Source: Suillus spraguei (Eukaryota; Basidiomycota; Agaricomycetes; Boletales; Suillaceae). From it: a stretch of DNA of 64,000 nt. The stretch is taken from assembly GCA_016800925.1 (NCBI GenBank), contig JABCPU010000084.1, forward strand, positions 1 to 64,000. The letters are read 5' to 3'. The notes beneath the pieces were generated by a model. The model did not search any database and had not been told where the DNA came from. It saw only the letters and a program-made list of their open reading frames with translations. A program made the translations under genes and the position numbers. The first letter of the stretch is position 1. The number at the start of each line of letters is the position of its first letter. Below are positions 24,701 to 40,199 of the stretch, piece by piece.

Positions 24701-24794
24701 GTTAATCTTGGATCTGTATTGAGTGCGCGAGCAGTGGCGAGATGTTTGTGTGAGGGAATGTGAGCTTCCGACCTGTGTGCGGGGCGGGCAGACA

Positions 24795-25334
24795 TCTTCG
24801 TCCGATGTCCGCGCTGCAACGTGGCCGTTCTGCATCACAACGCTTACTCTTGCATTGACCAATGCAAGAAGTGTCACCGCGAGAGCCAGTGTTATGACTG
24901 CGCCGAAGAAGCGCCAGATGCATGCAAGGTAATGGTAATGCCAGCTGAAGTTGCGTCGTCATGTGCGAGGGAGGTTGCGAAGGCGAAGGATTAAATCGAT
25001 TATTCATGGGAATAAAAACAAATACTGTACACTATCTGATAATGCATCAACATTATTATCAGATAGCAATTTTGGTTGTCATATCTGTGTGATCTTGTTC
25101 GGGTCAGCATTTATTCGTCGTCAACCTCAATCAACCATCTAGCATGTGACTCAGGCCGCTGTCTTTGGACAAGTTTCTCGAGCCGGCTGAAGTTGGAGAT
25201 TTTGTGTGCGAAGGTGAGATAAGGACATTGTTACTGCAGTGAATCGGAAGATGGCAGAGAAAAAGGGTGAGGTGATTGAGGTTGAGTCCGATGAAGAAGA
25301 GGATGTCCGAGTCCGAGTCGAACTAGAGGTTTAG
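24795..25334 (+). other. Unrecognised gene fragment: Cys/His-rich segment, then acidic C-terminus
   Basis: After a likely acceptor (GGGCAG, about 24790) an open frame reads RCPRCNVAVLHHN, then CIDQCKKCHRESQCYDC: eight cysteines and three histidines in about 40 residues, spaced like a treble-clef or RING-like zinc-binding unit. It closes at a TAA about 24995. Further on, segments with DKFLEPAEVGDFVCE (about 25162-25217) and, after a 29-nt gap bounded by GT and AG, NRKMAEKKGEVIEVESDEEED (25246-25334, TAG) look like the acidic end of a protein. Whether the two parts belong to one gene is not clear. No function is assigned. Confidence 0.35.
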
Positions 25335-25703
25335 TGCTTGCCTCCAGTTTAATTCAATACGTTGTTGAAACAGATCACGCTGAGCTGTGACGCGAAGAGC
25401 TTCTACATTCAACACAAACTACAATAGATACTTTCGCTAGATATAAGTATACTCGTGCCGGTGATGCTCTACCATGATCACAACTAGTGATGCATGGGGT
25501 CCAAGGAGGTCCAAGCGTTATGCATTATGAAATAGTGTACTGTATTTAACTCATATTCGGTCCGAACCAGAGGCCACGCGGAACCTAGTGCGCTTGCTTC
25601 CTATGAACAGCAGAACTGATTAGATTCATCCAGAATTCCGACTGTATATTGCCCATAGTGTAGCTCGTGACGCATACACAAAACATCAGCGCTAGCTGTT
25701 TTC

Positions 25704-26945
25704 TCAGTTCTTTTCCTCGTGTTTAAAACATCGCGTCGAAGTTCGATACAGAATGAGTTCGAGGAAAACGGTGTACCTTGACAGGGTCCTCATACTGTTG
25801 TTGACATGAGCGCAGAACAGGAGTATTGTCATAAATTTGACACCCACCACCCAATACGGTATATTCGATACGATAATATCTGTACCCTTTATTCTGCACT
25901 TCGCCTTCAATATCTCATAATCTCCCAACTGCTTCGCGTTTTTGTCACACGTAAGGACTTTAAGATTGGGAAGCGCATCCACTGCGTCGATGATGGGCTG
26001 GAGCGTATTGCGGTATGTGTGATTGGGATTTCTGAAAGAAAGGTGTTCGATGGTGGGCGGAAGGTCGGGTACCAGTGGAAAATGTGTGGGCACATGGTAA
26101 ATCATAAGCTCTTCGAGCGCAGTGCACATACGGAGCAGAGCGGCAGAATAGTTATTATAATGTGCGAGACGGAGGGAGCGAAGTCGCGGAGCATGTAGAG
26201 AAAGAATAGATCGATGCACTAGTCCTGGTGTATCTCGCAGTTCCAGGATACGGAGCGAATCGGCGGATGAATCAAGCAACCAGGACAAAACATCTGATGT
26301 CGGAAACCTCGCCAGGGCAAGCTCATACAAACGGACCTCTGCACCAGGTCGTTGTATCAACTCTTCAGTGTCGGCATTTCTCCACAGTACCGGCGTGGCA
26401 GCAGTGCGCCAAGGCCACGCAGCAATTTCCCTTTCAATTTTGAGAAATTGGACGTTGTTCCATATCTTGAGCAGTTGGAAAAGAATAGGTGATTGGAGTC
26501 CACACTGCACCAGTGCGAGCGCTTTCAATTTCTTCCCTACTTCTCTCAGTTTCTTCAGTATATCCTCCTCGAATTCGTGTACTCCGATGACGCTCAGCGC
26601 GAGCTCATACAACTGAGGGCAAGCTTGCAAAAGGATCACAAAGTCATCTGGACTGCATCCCAGTCCCCCATTCGAGGTCCCCCCGATCGATATTTCGAGA
26701 ATTCGTGTGCATTCACCTAAGGGTTTTCCTCGGCCTGCCGAAGAAAGTAGTGCTGCACGAAATATGGGTATATTGTGCTGCGCAATTTTTGTGGCGTAGC
26801 GAAAGAGCAGGGTTTGTGCAGGTCCTGACCAGGTCTTGCACACTAGCGCAGCAGCTTTGAGAAGGGTATAGTTTGGGGTGTGTAGCGAGGTGTAGTATCC
26901 ATGTTCTAAGATACACAAGACAAGTTCAGGAGGAACGAAAGACAT
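25704..26945 (-). CDS. F-box/LRR-like protein
   Basis: ATG 26945. The N-terminus SFVPPELVLCILEHGYY, followed by LLKAAALVCKTWSGPAQTLLFR, is an F-box-like helix pair as found in the large F-box expansions of mushrooms. Then come leucine-rich stretches (LYELALSVIG, LKALALVQCG, LRILELRDT, LRSLRLAHYN, LEELMIYHV) consistent with an irregular LRR solenoid of about 300 residues. Such proteins usually act as substrate receptors of SCF ubiquitin ligases. The uninterrupted frame reaches a stop at 25704, but a 51-nt intron beginning after YWV (about 25799-25849) would give an alternative, shorter tail ending …FDAMF at 25723. I think the spliced form is more likely because the retained version reads poorly. 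Partner and targets unknown. Confidence 0.72.
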   Translation of the reverse strand: MSFVPPELVLCILEHGYYTSLHTPNYTLLKAAALVCKTWSGPAQTLLFRYATKIAQHNIPIFRAALLSSAGRGKPLGECTRILEISIGGTSNGGLGCSPDDFVILLQACPQLYELALSVIGVHEFEEDILKKLREVGKKLKALALVQCGLQSPILFQLLKIWNNVQFLKIEREIAAWPWRTAATPVLWRNADTEELIQRPGAEVRLYELALARFPTSDVLSWLLDSSADSLRILELRDTPGLVHRSILSLHAPRLRSLRLAHYNNYSAALLRMCTALEELMIYHVPTHFPLVPDLPPTIEHLSFRNPNHTYRNTLQPIIDAVDALPNLKVLTCDKNAKQLGDYEILKAKCRIKGTDIIVSNIPYWVVGVKFMTILLFCAHVNNSMRTLSRYTVFLELILYRTSTRCFKHEEKN

Positions 26946-27440
26946 CTGGAGAGTCTATCAGCTGAGATCTGAATTGTTAGACTCCGATCTGCAGTACGTC
27001 ACCGTCCCCACTTGTTTCAATTGTTTGAATCAGATGCGAGTCTATATGATGTTAGATTGCGGGTTTCTGGGTATCTGTGACGAGGATGGACCAATGCTTG
27101 TCGTACTAGTCAGAGTTCAGAGGACGCGCAGGCAATAATACCCGGTTATCCGTACAGTCACATCTGACCAAAGTAATAGTAGTACAGAGCCACCTGACAT
27201 CTGAAGCCTTCTTGGCATTTAACAAGCGCAACAGTGAGGATAATTTGGTTCCAAGGGTAATGTTCTTAAGTTTCAGCACAAAAGAATGGGAAACCATCCA
27301 GCTCCGAGATACTACTACTCCACTTATCACCATTGATACTCAGGAAGTTCGACATTAACATTTTCCGATATCATCAATCTAAATAGTCCTGTGGATGGTA
27401 AAAAGCGAACGACGTATTTCAAGCCACTTGTAACGAACTT
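26946..27440. other. Intergenic region
   Basis: No recognisable gene or repeat between the F-box gene start and the SEC31 3' end. Confidence 0.4.
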
Positions 27441-30400
27441 TTACATGCGAATAATGAGCTGCTTGATCGCCGACATCCACAAGCCGATGTCATCTGTCTG
27501 CGAGCCACGAGTGAGAAGGTCGACGTGGATAGATAACGCAGCGTCTTGGTCATGCGCCTCCATGGCTGTTGAGCAACGTTTAAATCAGGATGCCCAAGTG
27601 TATTGATGGGTGACACGTACCTCTTGCCAAAACAAGCAATTGGTCAACCACAGGCTTGGACAATGTTTCACAATTCAAAGCATCAAATAGAGAATTGATT
27701 CGGCGTTCAAGGTCATCAGCCATTCGTCGTTGTTGAGGCTATAGAAGATGGTCACACAAGAGCTTCGATCACAGAAGACAATCACATACTTGCGTCGTCT
27801 GCTTCATCCGTGTGAGTTGCTCGTTGATGATATTAAAGATGGGCAGCGCAGACTCAGGGATATGAGTCCGGTCTCCCGAGGCTAGAATCAATAGTCAGCC
27901 ACGTGCCTACTGCATCATCGAGAAAACGCACGATATTTTGGTGGTGGTGGACCTTGTCGAGAACGTGGAGGCTGCATGTTATGGCACCTCCGGCGGATAC
28001 AACTCCAGGAGGTCCCTGTTGAGAAGGCAGACTGGAAAGCGGATGTGGTGCGGGAGCCACTCGCGGTGGACCCTGTGGGATTCCATGGTGCTGCTGCTGG
28101 ATTTGACTAGGAGGAGGTGCGTATGGACCCAGTGGTGGTTGCTGACCTTGGCCGGAAGGAGGTGCATAGGGACCTGGGGGCGGTGCCGGAGGACCGGCCT
28201 GTCCCGGCGGAGGCGTTGCGAATGGTCTAGGTGGGCCCAATGGCTGCCCAGGGCCACGTAGAGGACCAGGTGGAGGAGTAGCACGCACATACGGCCCAGT
28301 CGGCTGCAGTTGAGCGGGCTGCATGGACGGCGAGTATGGGCCAGGAACAGAAGGAAGAGCAGCATGCTGTTGGGCAGGAGACATCAACCGGTTTGAGGGT
28401 GGTTGCATACCCTGTGGATGAGCAGGGGGTCCAGAGGGAGGTCGAGTCTGAGAGGGAGGCGGTGGATGCATCGTCCGTTGTGCCACCCGACTCTGTACAC
28501 TCGTTGGCGGAGGGGGAAGTGGAGCGTTCTGACCATGCCCGCCCGTGTGTGGTGGGCCAGGAACAGGAGGTGACGCAATTCTGGGAGAAGGAGCATTGGG
28601 GAAGGGAGACACTATAGCCAGAGGCTTCTGGGTATTCAGTGAAGATGGGGCACGACGATCATTGGGCAAAACGGGAGCATCGTTCCAGCCCCCGTTTGGC
28701 ATGCGTTTTGGCGGTGCAGAGGGAGGCAGGGGACCACGGGACGGTAGCAGATGTTGGTGTTGAGTTGACTGTGGACCTGAGGTAGGGTGAATCGGCCTGG
28801 TAGCAGCGGGAACAGCATATGGATCATAGGACGGTTGAGAGACGGATTGGACAGGCGCATATGTCTTAGCAGGGACAACTGGACCAGATGGCAGGTAGTT
28901 GGCGTAACCAAATGGAGCGAGTGCAACTGCAGGCGCAGGGTCGGATTGAGTAGCAGCACGACTTGTGCCTGCCACAGGAGCAGCTGAAGTCACCTTCTGC
29001 TCTCCAGAAGCCACCAGTAGACGCTCCCTGATTCCTGCGCAGTCCAATGCAGACCCTGTGTAATCTGCCGGCGTTAACTTCAAAAAGGTAACAGCCTCCT
29101 TCACCAAACCCTGAGTACTGAGCACGTCCGCATACTCAAAGTATCGATCGTACAACGCCCCGAGTTTGTACGTCTTGGCACCGGCGTCTTCACCTGGTAC
29201 TTGTGCCAGATCGCCGTCCACATACTTGATGGCATCGCGGAAGACGGTCACCTTCTCTATGAAATTGTGTAAAGCGTGGGCATGGGCTGCATACCGCGAA
29301 CTGCCCAGCTGATCTTGATCATCCAATAACAAAATCTCCTCTTCGGCGAGCTCCTCGATCCAAATGTTCAAGAGTCTCTCCAGCCTTCCTGCCGCCAGAT
29401 ATGTCAAAGTCGCCGTCTTCCTCAACTCAAGGGCATCGTCCTCGTTCTCTGCACCGCCCTCACGCATCAGACTGCTTTGAAATTCCAGCCTGCCCCCGAG
29501 TTGCTCCGCAAGGTTCGAGAATTCCTCCTCGCTCGCAAAGGTGCACAGCACCACAAATATCTCCTGCCATTCTTGAAGATCGGCGTTCTGCACGATGTCC
29601 GAGAGATCATTGGTAACAATGCTCTGGAATAAACGAAGATAGGGATACGAGGTGGTGCGCCGTTCGAAGTAAGCCTTCTGGGTGCGTTGAAGAAGATCCT
29701 CGCCACCCTTGATCGCGAGCAAGATAGCGTCTGCGTAGCGTTCGGCAGATAGGCACAACGAAACAGCCGACTCGAAGTCGCCAAGCACCAGTGCTTTCGT
29801 CACTAGCCCATCTGTCTCACTCTCATCAGAGGGATAGATCCTGAACGTGTTGTTCTTCAGGTTCTCGCTTGCTACACTCGAGGGACCAGACCCAATGGTG
29901 GCAGCGACACTTGAATCTAGACCGTAGTTATGATGAGGCACCTCGAGTTCGGGGGCGGCGCCAATTGTGCTGAAGAAGTCAGCACCTGCATCCATCTGGG
30001 GTGTACCAAGGGCGCCTTCATCACCAAAGAGACTTGGAGCAGTGGTCGTGGATTCACCGTCTGTAACCTGGACGGCGTCGGATGCAACGCTGGCGCTTAC
30101 CTCCGAAGGCGTCCTTTCAGCACCCATTGTTGACAAATCCTCTTCACTACCATCATATTGTGCTTCTGGTTCTGCAAAGGACACCACTGGCTCGTGAGGT
30201 TTCGCATGATCTGCACCAGCTTCATCCACACTGTAGCTGGACGTGTTGACTGATACAATCTCCTTCAGCTTCGCAACCGCTTCCTCAACACGCCCCTTGA
30301 CTTCCTCTTTAGAGTAGCCTAAGAGCGTGACAAGTTCATCCCTCGAATTCGCACGGAACAAACTAACAAGGGCTTTCCAGCCATCTCCAGCTTTCCCCGA

Positions 30401-32138
30401 GTGTACCCGCTCTTCGGCGAATGTGCTCAAGGTATCGGTATCCACAGCTTGTTGCAACTTTTGTGCCCGGCCAACAATATCTGTCTCTGCGATAACTTTT
30501 CGGATGTGCACGACGCTACTCTGGTTTTTCCCTGAGGCTGCAGGTAAATTACCGACGGTGATGAGCTGCCCGCCGAATCCAAACGAACAGGAAGATGGAC
30601 GGCGAAGCCACTTAGGCGGTTGTTTAAGACTGAGCGTCGGAGCCGTGGTGCGGGAGTAACCTGGCACGTCAAACACATCTGCGCCATCAGGCTTTGGGGT
30701 TACAGGGGGAACTGTAGCATCATTCGTAGACTGGATAGAGTGAATCCCAACCGTGCCATCGAAAAAAGCGGTAGCCAGGAGATCAGGATTTCGTGGGCAC
30801 CATTCCACTTGAAAAGCCCAATTACCTGCAGAAGGAAGCTGTTTAAAGACGAAGTTAGAACATTAAACTGTAATCAATTAAGCCATACCTCGCCGATGAT
30901 CTCGGATGTCTGCGGGTTCCAACAGAGGGCGCGGTTGTCTTTTCCGCACGAAAGTAAGAGGTCTGCATCATGCTTGCACCACGAGAGCGACAGAACACCC
31001 TTCTCGTGCCCCGTAAGGATCTAGGAACAAGAACATGGGGCGCATTAGCAATAGATGAATGGATATATTAAAAGGGTACTTTTTCCGGCGCGCGTGCATT
31101 TCGAAGATCCCAAACCATGATTACGGGAGACAGGTCATCCTCGGAAGCGGTAACAAGGCGAGTTGCCTGCATTGAAACCCCAATCAGTTCTATGGTATTA
31201 CTATTAGAATCGTGAGCGCCTACATTGTCAGGGTGCCATGCGATCGCACTCATGCCACGTCTGCCGCCAACGGCCATTCCACTACTAACGCCACTTTGGC
31301 CTGCAAGCGTGCCCGCACCACCACCATAAGCTAGGGCAACTACCTCACGTTTCCCTCGCAGATCCCATACTACAGTATATCCCGTACTGCTAGCGCCTGC
31401 AAGCACGTATTGTACCTGTTGGTTCCAAGCAACAGAAGTGATCTCATCAAGCTTGGTACTCCGCGTGCCCGGCGTAGGAGAGTACGGCTTTGACGGGTCA
31501 TTGAGATCCCAGATATAAACCTATATTGCGAGAAACGTGTTAGGGGGGAATGATTTGCGATTTGCAGAGGAGAATATGCGCACCTCGCCGTTGATGGCAC
31601 CAGAAGCCAAAAGGTTTGTTTGTATGGGGTTGAAATCAAGGCCACGGACGGGTCCAGTATGACTGGTGTTGCGAAGGATCAGAGATTCAGAGACGCTGAG
31701 TATGCCAGTTAGCTAATGAAACCTCGTAATAAAATGTACGTACTCGGCATTAACAATGATTTTTGCTGGGTCCCACAGGGCAAGTTCGCCGTTTTCCATA
31801 CCAGCTGCAATGACACCGCGTGAACGGTCTCTATGCACTTGACCCCATGCAAGACGGTTGAACCTATGACGATCATTTTCACGGACTTCTATTATTGCAT
31901 GTGACTAGCATGCTCACCTTGAGTTGTCGGTGACCGCGCCCTTGGGGGCAGGCAAGCCATCTCCTCCGAGATCATATTCGTTCTTGTCCATGAAATCCGG
32001 TTGCCATATCTCGAGCTGAGATTCGTTCGAGAAAGACTCATCGAGTGCGCCAGCAACGGAGCCCGTCGCAATGAGGGGGAGTGACGCGGTCGGCGACCAC
32101 GCAAAAGTCGATGTCCTGTAGATTTCTTTAAGCTTCAT
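27441..32138 (-). CDS. SEC31: COPII outer coat protein SEC31
   Basis: ATG 32138 ([16 protein letters not shown]) and TAA 27441. The N-terminal WD40 propeller is spread over several exons to about 31070, with WD-type strand ends such as [39 protein letters not shown] and LCWNPQTS. A long exon (about 30830-27990) covers the last blade, the alpha-solenoid (for example [13 protein letters not shown] and [13 protein letters not shown]) and a large Pro/Gln/Gly-rich linker that contacts Sec23 and Sar1. Three short 3' exons encode the conserved C-terminal domain ([32 protein letters not shown] block, [11 protein letters not shown]). SEC31 with SEC13 forms the outer cage of ER-exit vesicles. The join before the C-terminal exons needs an unusually short intron or a frameshift (27972-28003). 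Confidence 0.93.
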
Positions 32139-33720
32139 GACGGATGTTTGGGTTAAGCCCTTCAAGACGTGTCAATATCTACCAAAACTTGTCCGCAGTT
32201 TTCGTACAAAGTCTGCTAAACGTGGTCCTTTATCTACCATATATGTATATAACAATTCATACTAAATTTATCACTTACCACCTAGCAAGAGTTCCACTTG
32301 AACTGCTACTTCAAGATATTTGCACTCTTCGACCTGACTTATGCCTCAAAGGATTCAGAATAGCATTCATGAGTATGGGCACCACTTCCTGGCTTGCGAA
32401 CTACTTTCGAGTTGTGGAGGATAATGCTGTACCTGTGACACTTCACACAACATGCTTTCCTCGGGACTTTGGCCTGTCAAATATGTGCACCTATTGGTTA
32501 GTAGGGGATAATGCCACTCTGTTGAAAATCACTGTGTTATCATTCACGGCATTTGTACTGCCTCGCGTCACCCTTGCACTCCGTAGTCAACGGATAACCA
32601 CTTCGCTGTGCATCGAACATGCCAAAAGCTTTCGGAACGCCTTCATCTGGCATGCTTCCGGCTTGCCCCAATACGAGCTGTGGGATATGAGGTGTGGGCA
32701 GTTTTCAAAGGCTTTCTATTGATAATTCATTGTGTCGCTCTTCTATCGCGTTAACTTGCATTCTAAGCTATCTCGATCGGCACTCTGCGGATGCTGGCTC
32801 GTCTGTTCGATCGCGAGGAGATTGACTAAGATGTTGTGATATCGCTCTGATTTGTCGGTAACGTCGCCCTTTGACCCTGTGATAATACTGCCCTGTTTCA
32901 CTGGTGAATAGTGAAGACGGCAAGAACCATGGAGAAGCTCGGGAGCATTCGCTTGATCGACACTTCCACTTTCGAAGCCCCTCCGCAGGTTGAAGTTTGT
33001 CTCCTTCTCTTCGATTCCATAATATGGTCATTTTTCCAGTTATGTTTGATCAATCATTGATTTGAAGTCTTACTTCAAAGACACGCCTTACTGAAATGAC
33101 GATCAACTCCCCGAAACGCTGGCCCCAACCCTGGCACTGGAATCATAATAATAAGGTTTACGTGCTCTCAAGCTCCGAAGCAAGGTAAGGTCATGAGAGG
33201 AATATGATTTCAAGCACGGCGCACGTCCATGCTTTCACGTTTACATGAGCGTCAGGGATAGTTGAAACTGCTTTTGCTTTTGGCCAGATTGCCGCTCAGT
33301 TACTATCAGCCAACCTGTATCCGGTATCCGCCAACTATATGCTTACACTCACACTATGTATTGTGCCCATCGTCCACAGGTAAACTGGATCTCATTTCTC
33401 GCGTACGCATCAGACCGCGTGTTTTACAACCTGTTTGTCTCGTGTACAGTGCCTCATGGACACCCTCGCCAATGTTCCTCTTATGTGTTTCCCCGGTTTA
33501 AAAGCTGCATTCACAAATCACCCATGTAAGAGCCTCACCCGCTCACAATGTTTGCTTCTTCTTTCAATCCCGCTGTCCGGCCTCCCTCCCGTGGTGGAGC
33601 AGCCAAGGTGCGGGATGTATTTATTACTGGCATGGCTCACACTGATCACGCTGTACTATTCAGAATTATTTCCTCCCGGTCCCGTCGGGCTTCTCTCTCC
33701 AGGTTTTCAAGGCCCCGACG
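32139..33720. other. Upstream region of SEC31 and of the 33721 gene
   Basis: No gene that I can support. A 192-codon ATG frame at 32144-32722 (+) starts 5 bp from the SEC31 start codon and has no recognisable domain. The stretch just before 33721 is pyrimidine-rich, as is common upstream of fungal starts. Confidence 0.4.
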
Positions 33721-35093
33721 ATGTCTGCACGTCCATACGCAGCGAAAGTGGACTTAGACTACCGTCCTATGACACGGGCAAACTCTCAGTCCAGACAACA
33801 GTCCGGACACGTTCCTCGCCAGCAGGAACCCACGAGGAAGCTATTAAAGGCTCCTCCGCCCGAGGAGCCAGGCTTCTCTAAGCGATCGTATGAGCACAAA
33901 CCTAGCTCCGGGAGATACGCTATTCATGCCGGACCCGTTCCCGACACATACATTTATGAGCGCTCAATATCATCCAAGGTTGGATACCCCTACTCGCCTT
34001 CTGACGTAACGAGCGAATGCGACTCTATATTCTCAGTCAATACACAAATCTCTTCCGGCTCATCGAGTAGCAGTGCCACGGATAGTCCCCCAAATACACG
34101 GATGCTTCAGATCAGAGCTGCCTCGCCAAACCCTGAACAATCACGTTCCCGTTCACCCCCTTCGTACCACCCCAGGGGTATGTCAACTTTCCCACTAGGG
34201 CATTCGTGCCCTTCATGTGGTGAGGCGAGCTCTCCACCCAGAATATCATCCATGACTGCAAATAAGGGAAATCACGTCCCTTATCCTTCACGACCACTTC
34301 CTACGCCCCCAGTGAGCGCCAGAGTACGTAAGGACAGCATTCTCCTAGCGAGCGAACGCTCTATTATGTCATATGACACCCGCCAGCACTCGGCATCACT
34401 CAAGCATGGTGAACGCGTGCCGTTCCCGGCTCCACCGGTAGATGAGCAAGGGAGAAACAGCATGGGGATGCAGCTCTCGCGCTCATCGTCCCTTAAGGGG
34501 AACCTCTCTATTACCATCCCACCGCCTCCGGGCTTGGATTTGGTCCCCGGTGGTCATTACGAATACCCTCCTGTTCAGGGACCCGCGCTAGACACAGAAC
34601 CAAATTGTCCACCACCTAGCGTACCACATCGCCGGAATTTTGATGGTGACCATACACAGGCCTTGCCACAGCGGCCGGGGTGCTCCGCTGCAATTGCACG
34701 GTGTGTGCGGTGGTGCGATGACTTGATATGTCCATCTCCTATATTTCCGAATCAGAGAAGGAAGGGGTGGTTCAATCGCCGAGGGTTTGTCACACTTTTT
34801 TGACATGTATGAAGGCTAACCCGTAGTTCCTTAGAGACCAGCTCTGGCGGAACGATGGTTGCTACCGGGCACCAGCACCAGGAGATGCGTATCCCCCTGA
34901 TCTTGATGGTTATCCAGAGCCCGGGAGTGGGTGGCAGAATGAGGAAGGAACTCGCATTGACATCGGTCATCGTTTGATACCCAAACCTCCCCTGCGCTCT
35001 GTATTGAAGCCAACGAATTATAAGTGTCAGGATGGTATTATCGCTGGTTACCTCACCGCCGTCCCCTCCTCGCCGACCTCTGACGACGAGTGA
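33721..35093 (+). CDS. Hypothetical Ser/Pro-rich protein
   Basis: Two exons (33721 to about 34789, and about 34840-35093, TGA) join in frame. The product (about 440 residues) is low in hydrophobics and rich in Ser, Pro, Arg and Tyr, with polyserine (about residues 112-118), several PPP runs and one CPSCGE motif. The second exon gives an aromatic-rich block (DQLWRNDGCYR) and a conserved-looking end (PLRSVLKPTNY … SSPTSDDE). It looks intrinsically disordered, as regulatory or cell-wall-associated fungal proteins often are. No domain recognised. It is convergent with the RecQ gene, about 185 bp between stops. Confidence 0.6.
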
Positions 35094-35278
35094 CAATCGG
35101 ATGCATCATGAGTCCGCTGCCTCATTTCATCATTATCTAACACGGACGCTATGCAAAGCTCAACTATTCGCTTTCGATGTTTTATTGGGTCAGATGTTCT
35201 CCGCCATGTTTTACCGGAGCTGGTATACTGTCTCTAGTATTATGATGGGGATAAGTTACATCCTTGCATGCTTGTACA

Positions 35279-38463
<3,185 letters not shown>

Positions 38464-40199
38464 CTGCAGATGTAGGTATCAATGGAGATCACCCGAAATT
38501 GGATCCTAGTACCTACGTCATCTGATCCGACATGATCTGAAAGATAGTTTGACTTATTGCGAATCATGTATCGTCGTGCACGGGGAGTCCGTACTTTATA
38601 CTGTGTCTAGATGAAGTCGGCACTGCGACAACCAGACAATGCACAATTGGAGACTCGGAGTGATGCACGGGTAGTGTGGGGGCAGAAAGGAATTAGCCTC
38701 GTGGCAATTGACAAAATAGCAGAGCACCACCGTGAAGCGATGGAAACCGTGGCATGGCGTGAGAAACGCGGAACGGCGGACGCGACGCGTCTAATAATTT
38801 GGTTCGAAACTTTTATGACCGTGACCTCGCCCTGGCGGCCAGGGATTCGATAACATGTCAAAGGTGCCAACTTTCTTTTATATCCTATGTAAGTCATTTC
38901 AGATACCAATAACTTTGGCGAAGACATGACACTGTTGAATCCTGAAGGCCTGACGTGCGGCAGACTGGTCTAATAACAACATAACTGCTGGTTGCATGGT
39001 TTCGTAACTTTCATGGCCAAACTTGAGAGTGTTACAAGTCCACTGTAGACTCCGAGTCGTAAAGCTCAGTTTAGCTTCTCTGAGTTCATAAAATTTCGGC
39101 TGAATGATTGCTACATCATGCATCAGCCCTGGTCTTAGAATCTAATCCAGTCACGGTAGTCTTTATTTCCGCTCAGACACTGTGTTCTTAGCACCGCCGC
39201 AGCGGGTGTAAGTTTCCCGTCAATGCTATCAATACTTTATATCTGACATTGACCAAGTGAACTTTTCCAGCCCGTGTTTTTCTCGTTCACACTGTAAATC
39301 TCTCCTCCAACAGGGTCACTGAGCCACCGACATTCACGCAGATCGGATCGGCGGTAAGTTTCTGCATCATAGAGGTACTCGTCTTTTGGTTATCGGGCCA
39401 TCATTCGGTTTACGTTTATAGTGTCATGGACATGAAACTTACACGAGTGGCATGGGGATGCATTTTCAAGCATAAGTAATGCCTTTTCCTATCAGAACCT
39501 TCCCCTGCAATGACCACATGACTCCTTTTTGTTACTTAGCAGCAATTGTGATGCTATCGGTAGATTTGAACATGACATATGTCAGCAACCGGGATGTCGA
39601 GCTCCACCAACGAAATCTTGTTATCTCGAAGCCGGGTTTATAATGATCATATTTCCCCCATTCATCATGGTATGGAACGTGCCAAGCATCTGAACTCACC
39701 TGACCACGCTGCCATGTACAATGATCACGCCACCCTACCCGGTCATCATCAATGAGCCGGGATTCGTCCTACTTGTAAGATGTCCAGGGGGAAAGGCAGA
39801 TAGTAATGGTGTAGGGGTTGAAGATGTCATTGAATGTGCGGTTTTTGGTGTTCACTCTTTCCAAAGGGGTTCCTGCACCTGTGCTGTCATCGGTTGCACT
39901 GAAACTACTCCAATTGACAGTGTCGGCCGAAGTTCTATTCTTGACCTCGCCTCCCCGAGATGAAGACGAAGACAAAACATCTTTTGTGACATTCTTGTTA
40001 CAGGTGAGAAACCACATAGATATTACTCATTCAAGGGCTTTATGGCTTAATGTGCGAAGCATCCCGTTCCACTACAGGCGGAGACTCCGATACCCCGACT
40101 GCCTTTCAATCTCATTGATCCTCGGAATCCTCTCCCATTAGCATTAGTATTTAAAAGCGCATTCAACTTTTGATAGCGAAAAACCCGGTTCTGATGATA
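38464..40199. other. No gene; right half duplicated upstream of the second MFS copy
   Basis: No coding segment recognised. From about 39390 onwards the sequence is repeated, with many differences, at about 44440-45257 (for example TTGGTTATC…GTCATGGACATGAAACTTACACG against TTGGTTATC…GATATGGGCATGATACTTACACG). Confidence 0.45.

Noticed and set aside
32144..32722. 192-codon + strand frame divergent from SEC31
   Set aside because: Begins 5 bp from the SEC31 start codon, has no domain and poor composition; most likely chance.
38611..38853. 80-codon frame upstream of the RecQ gene
   Set aside because: No family resemblance and no exon partners.
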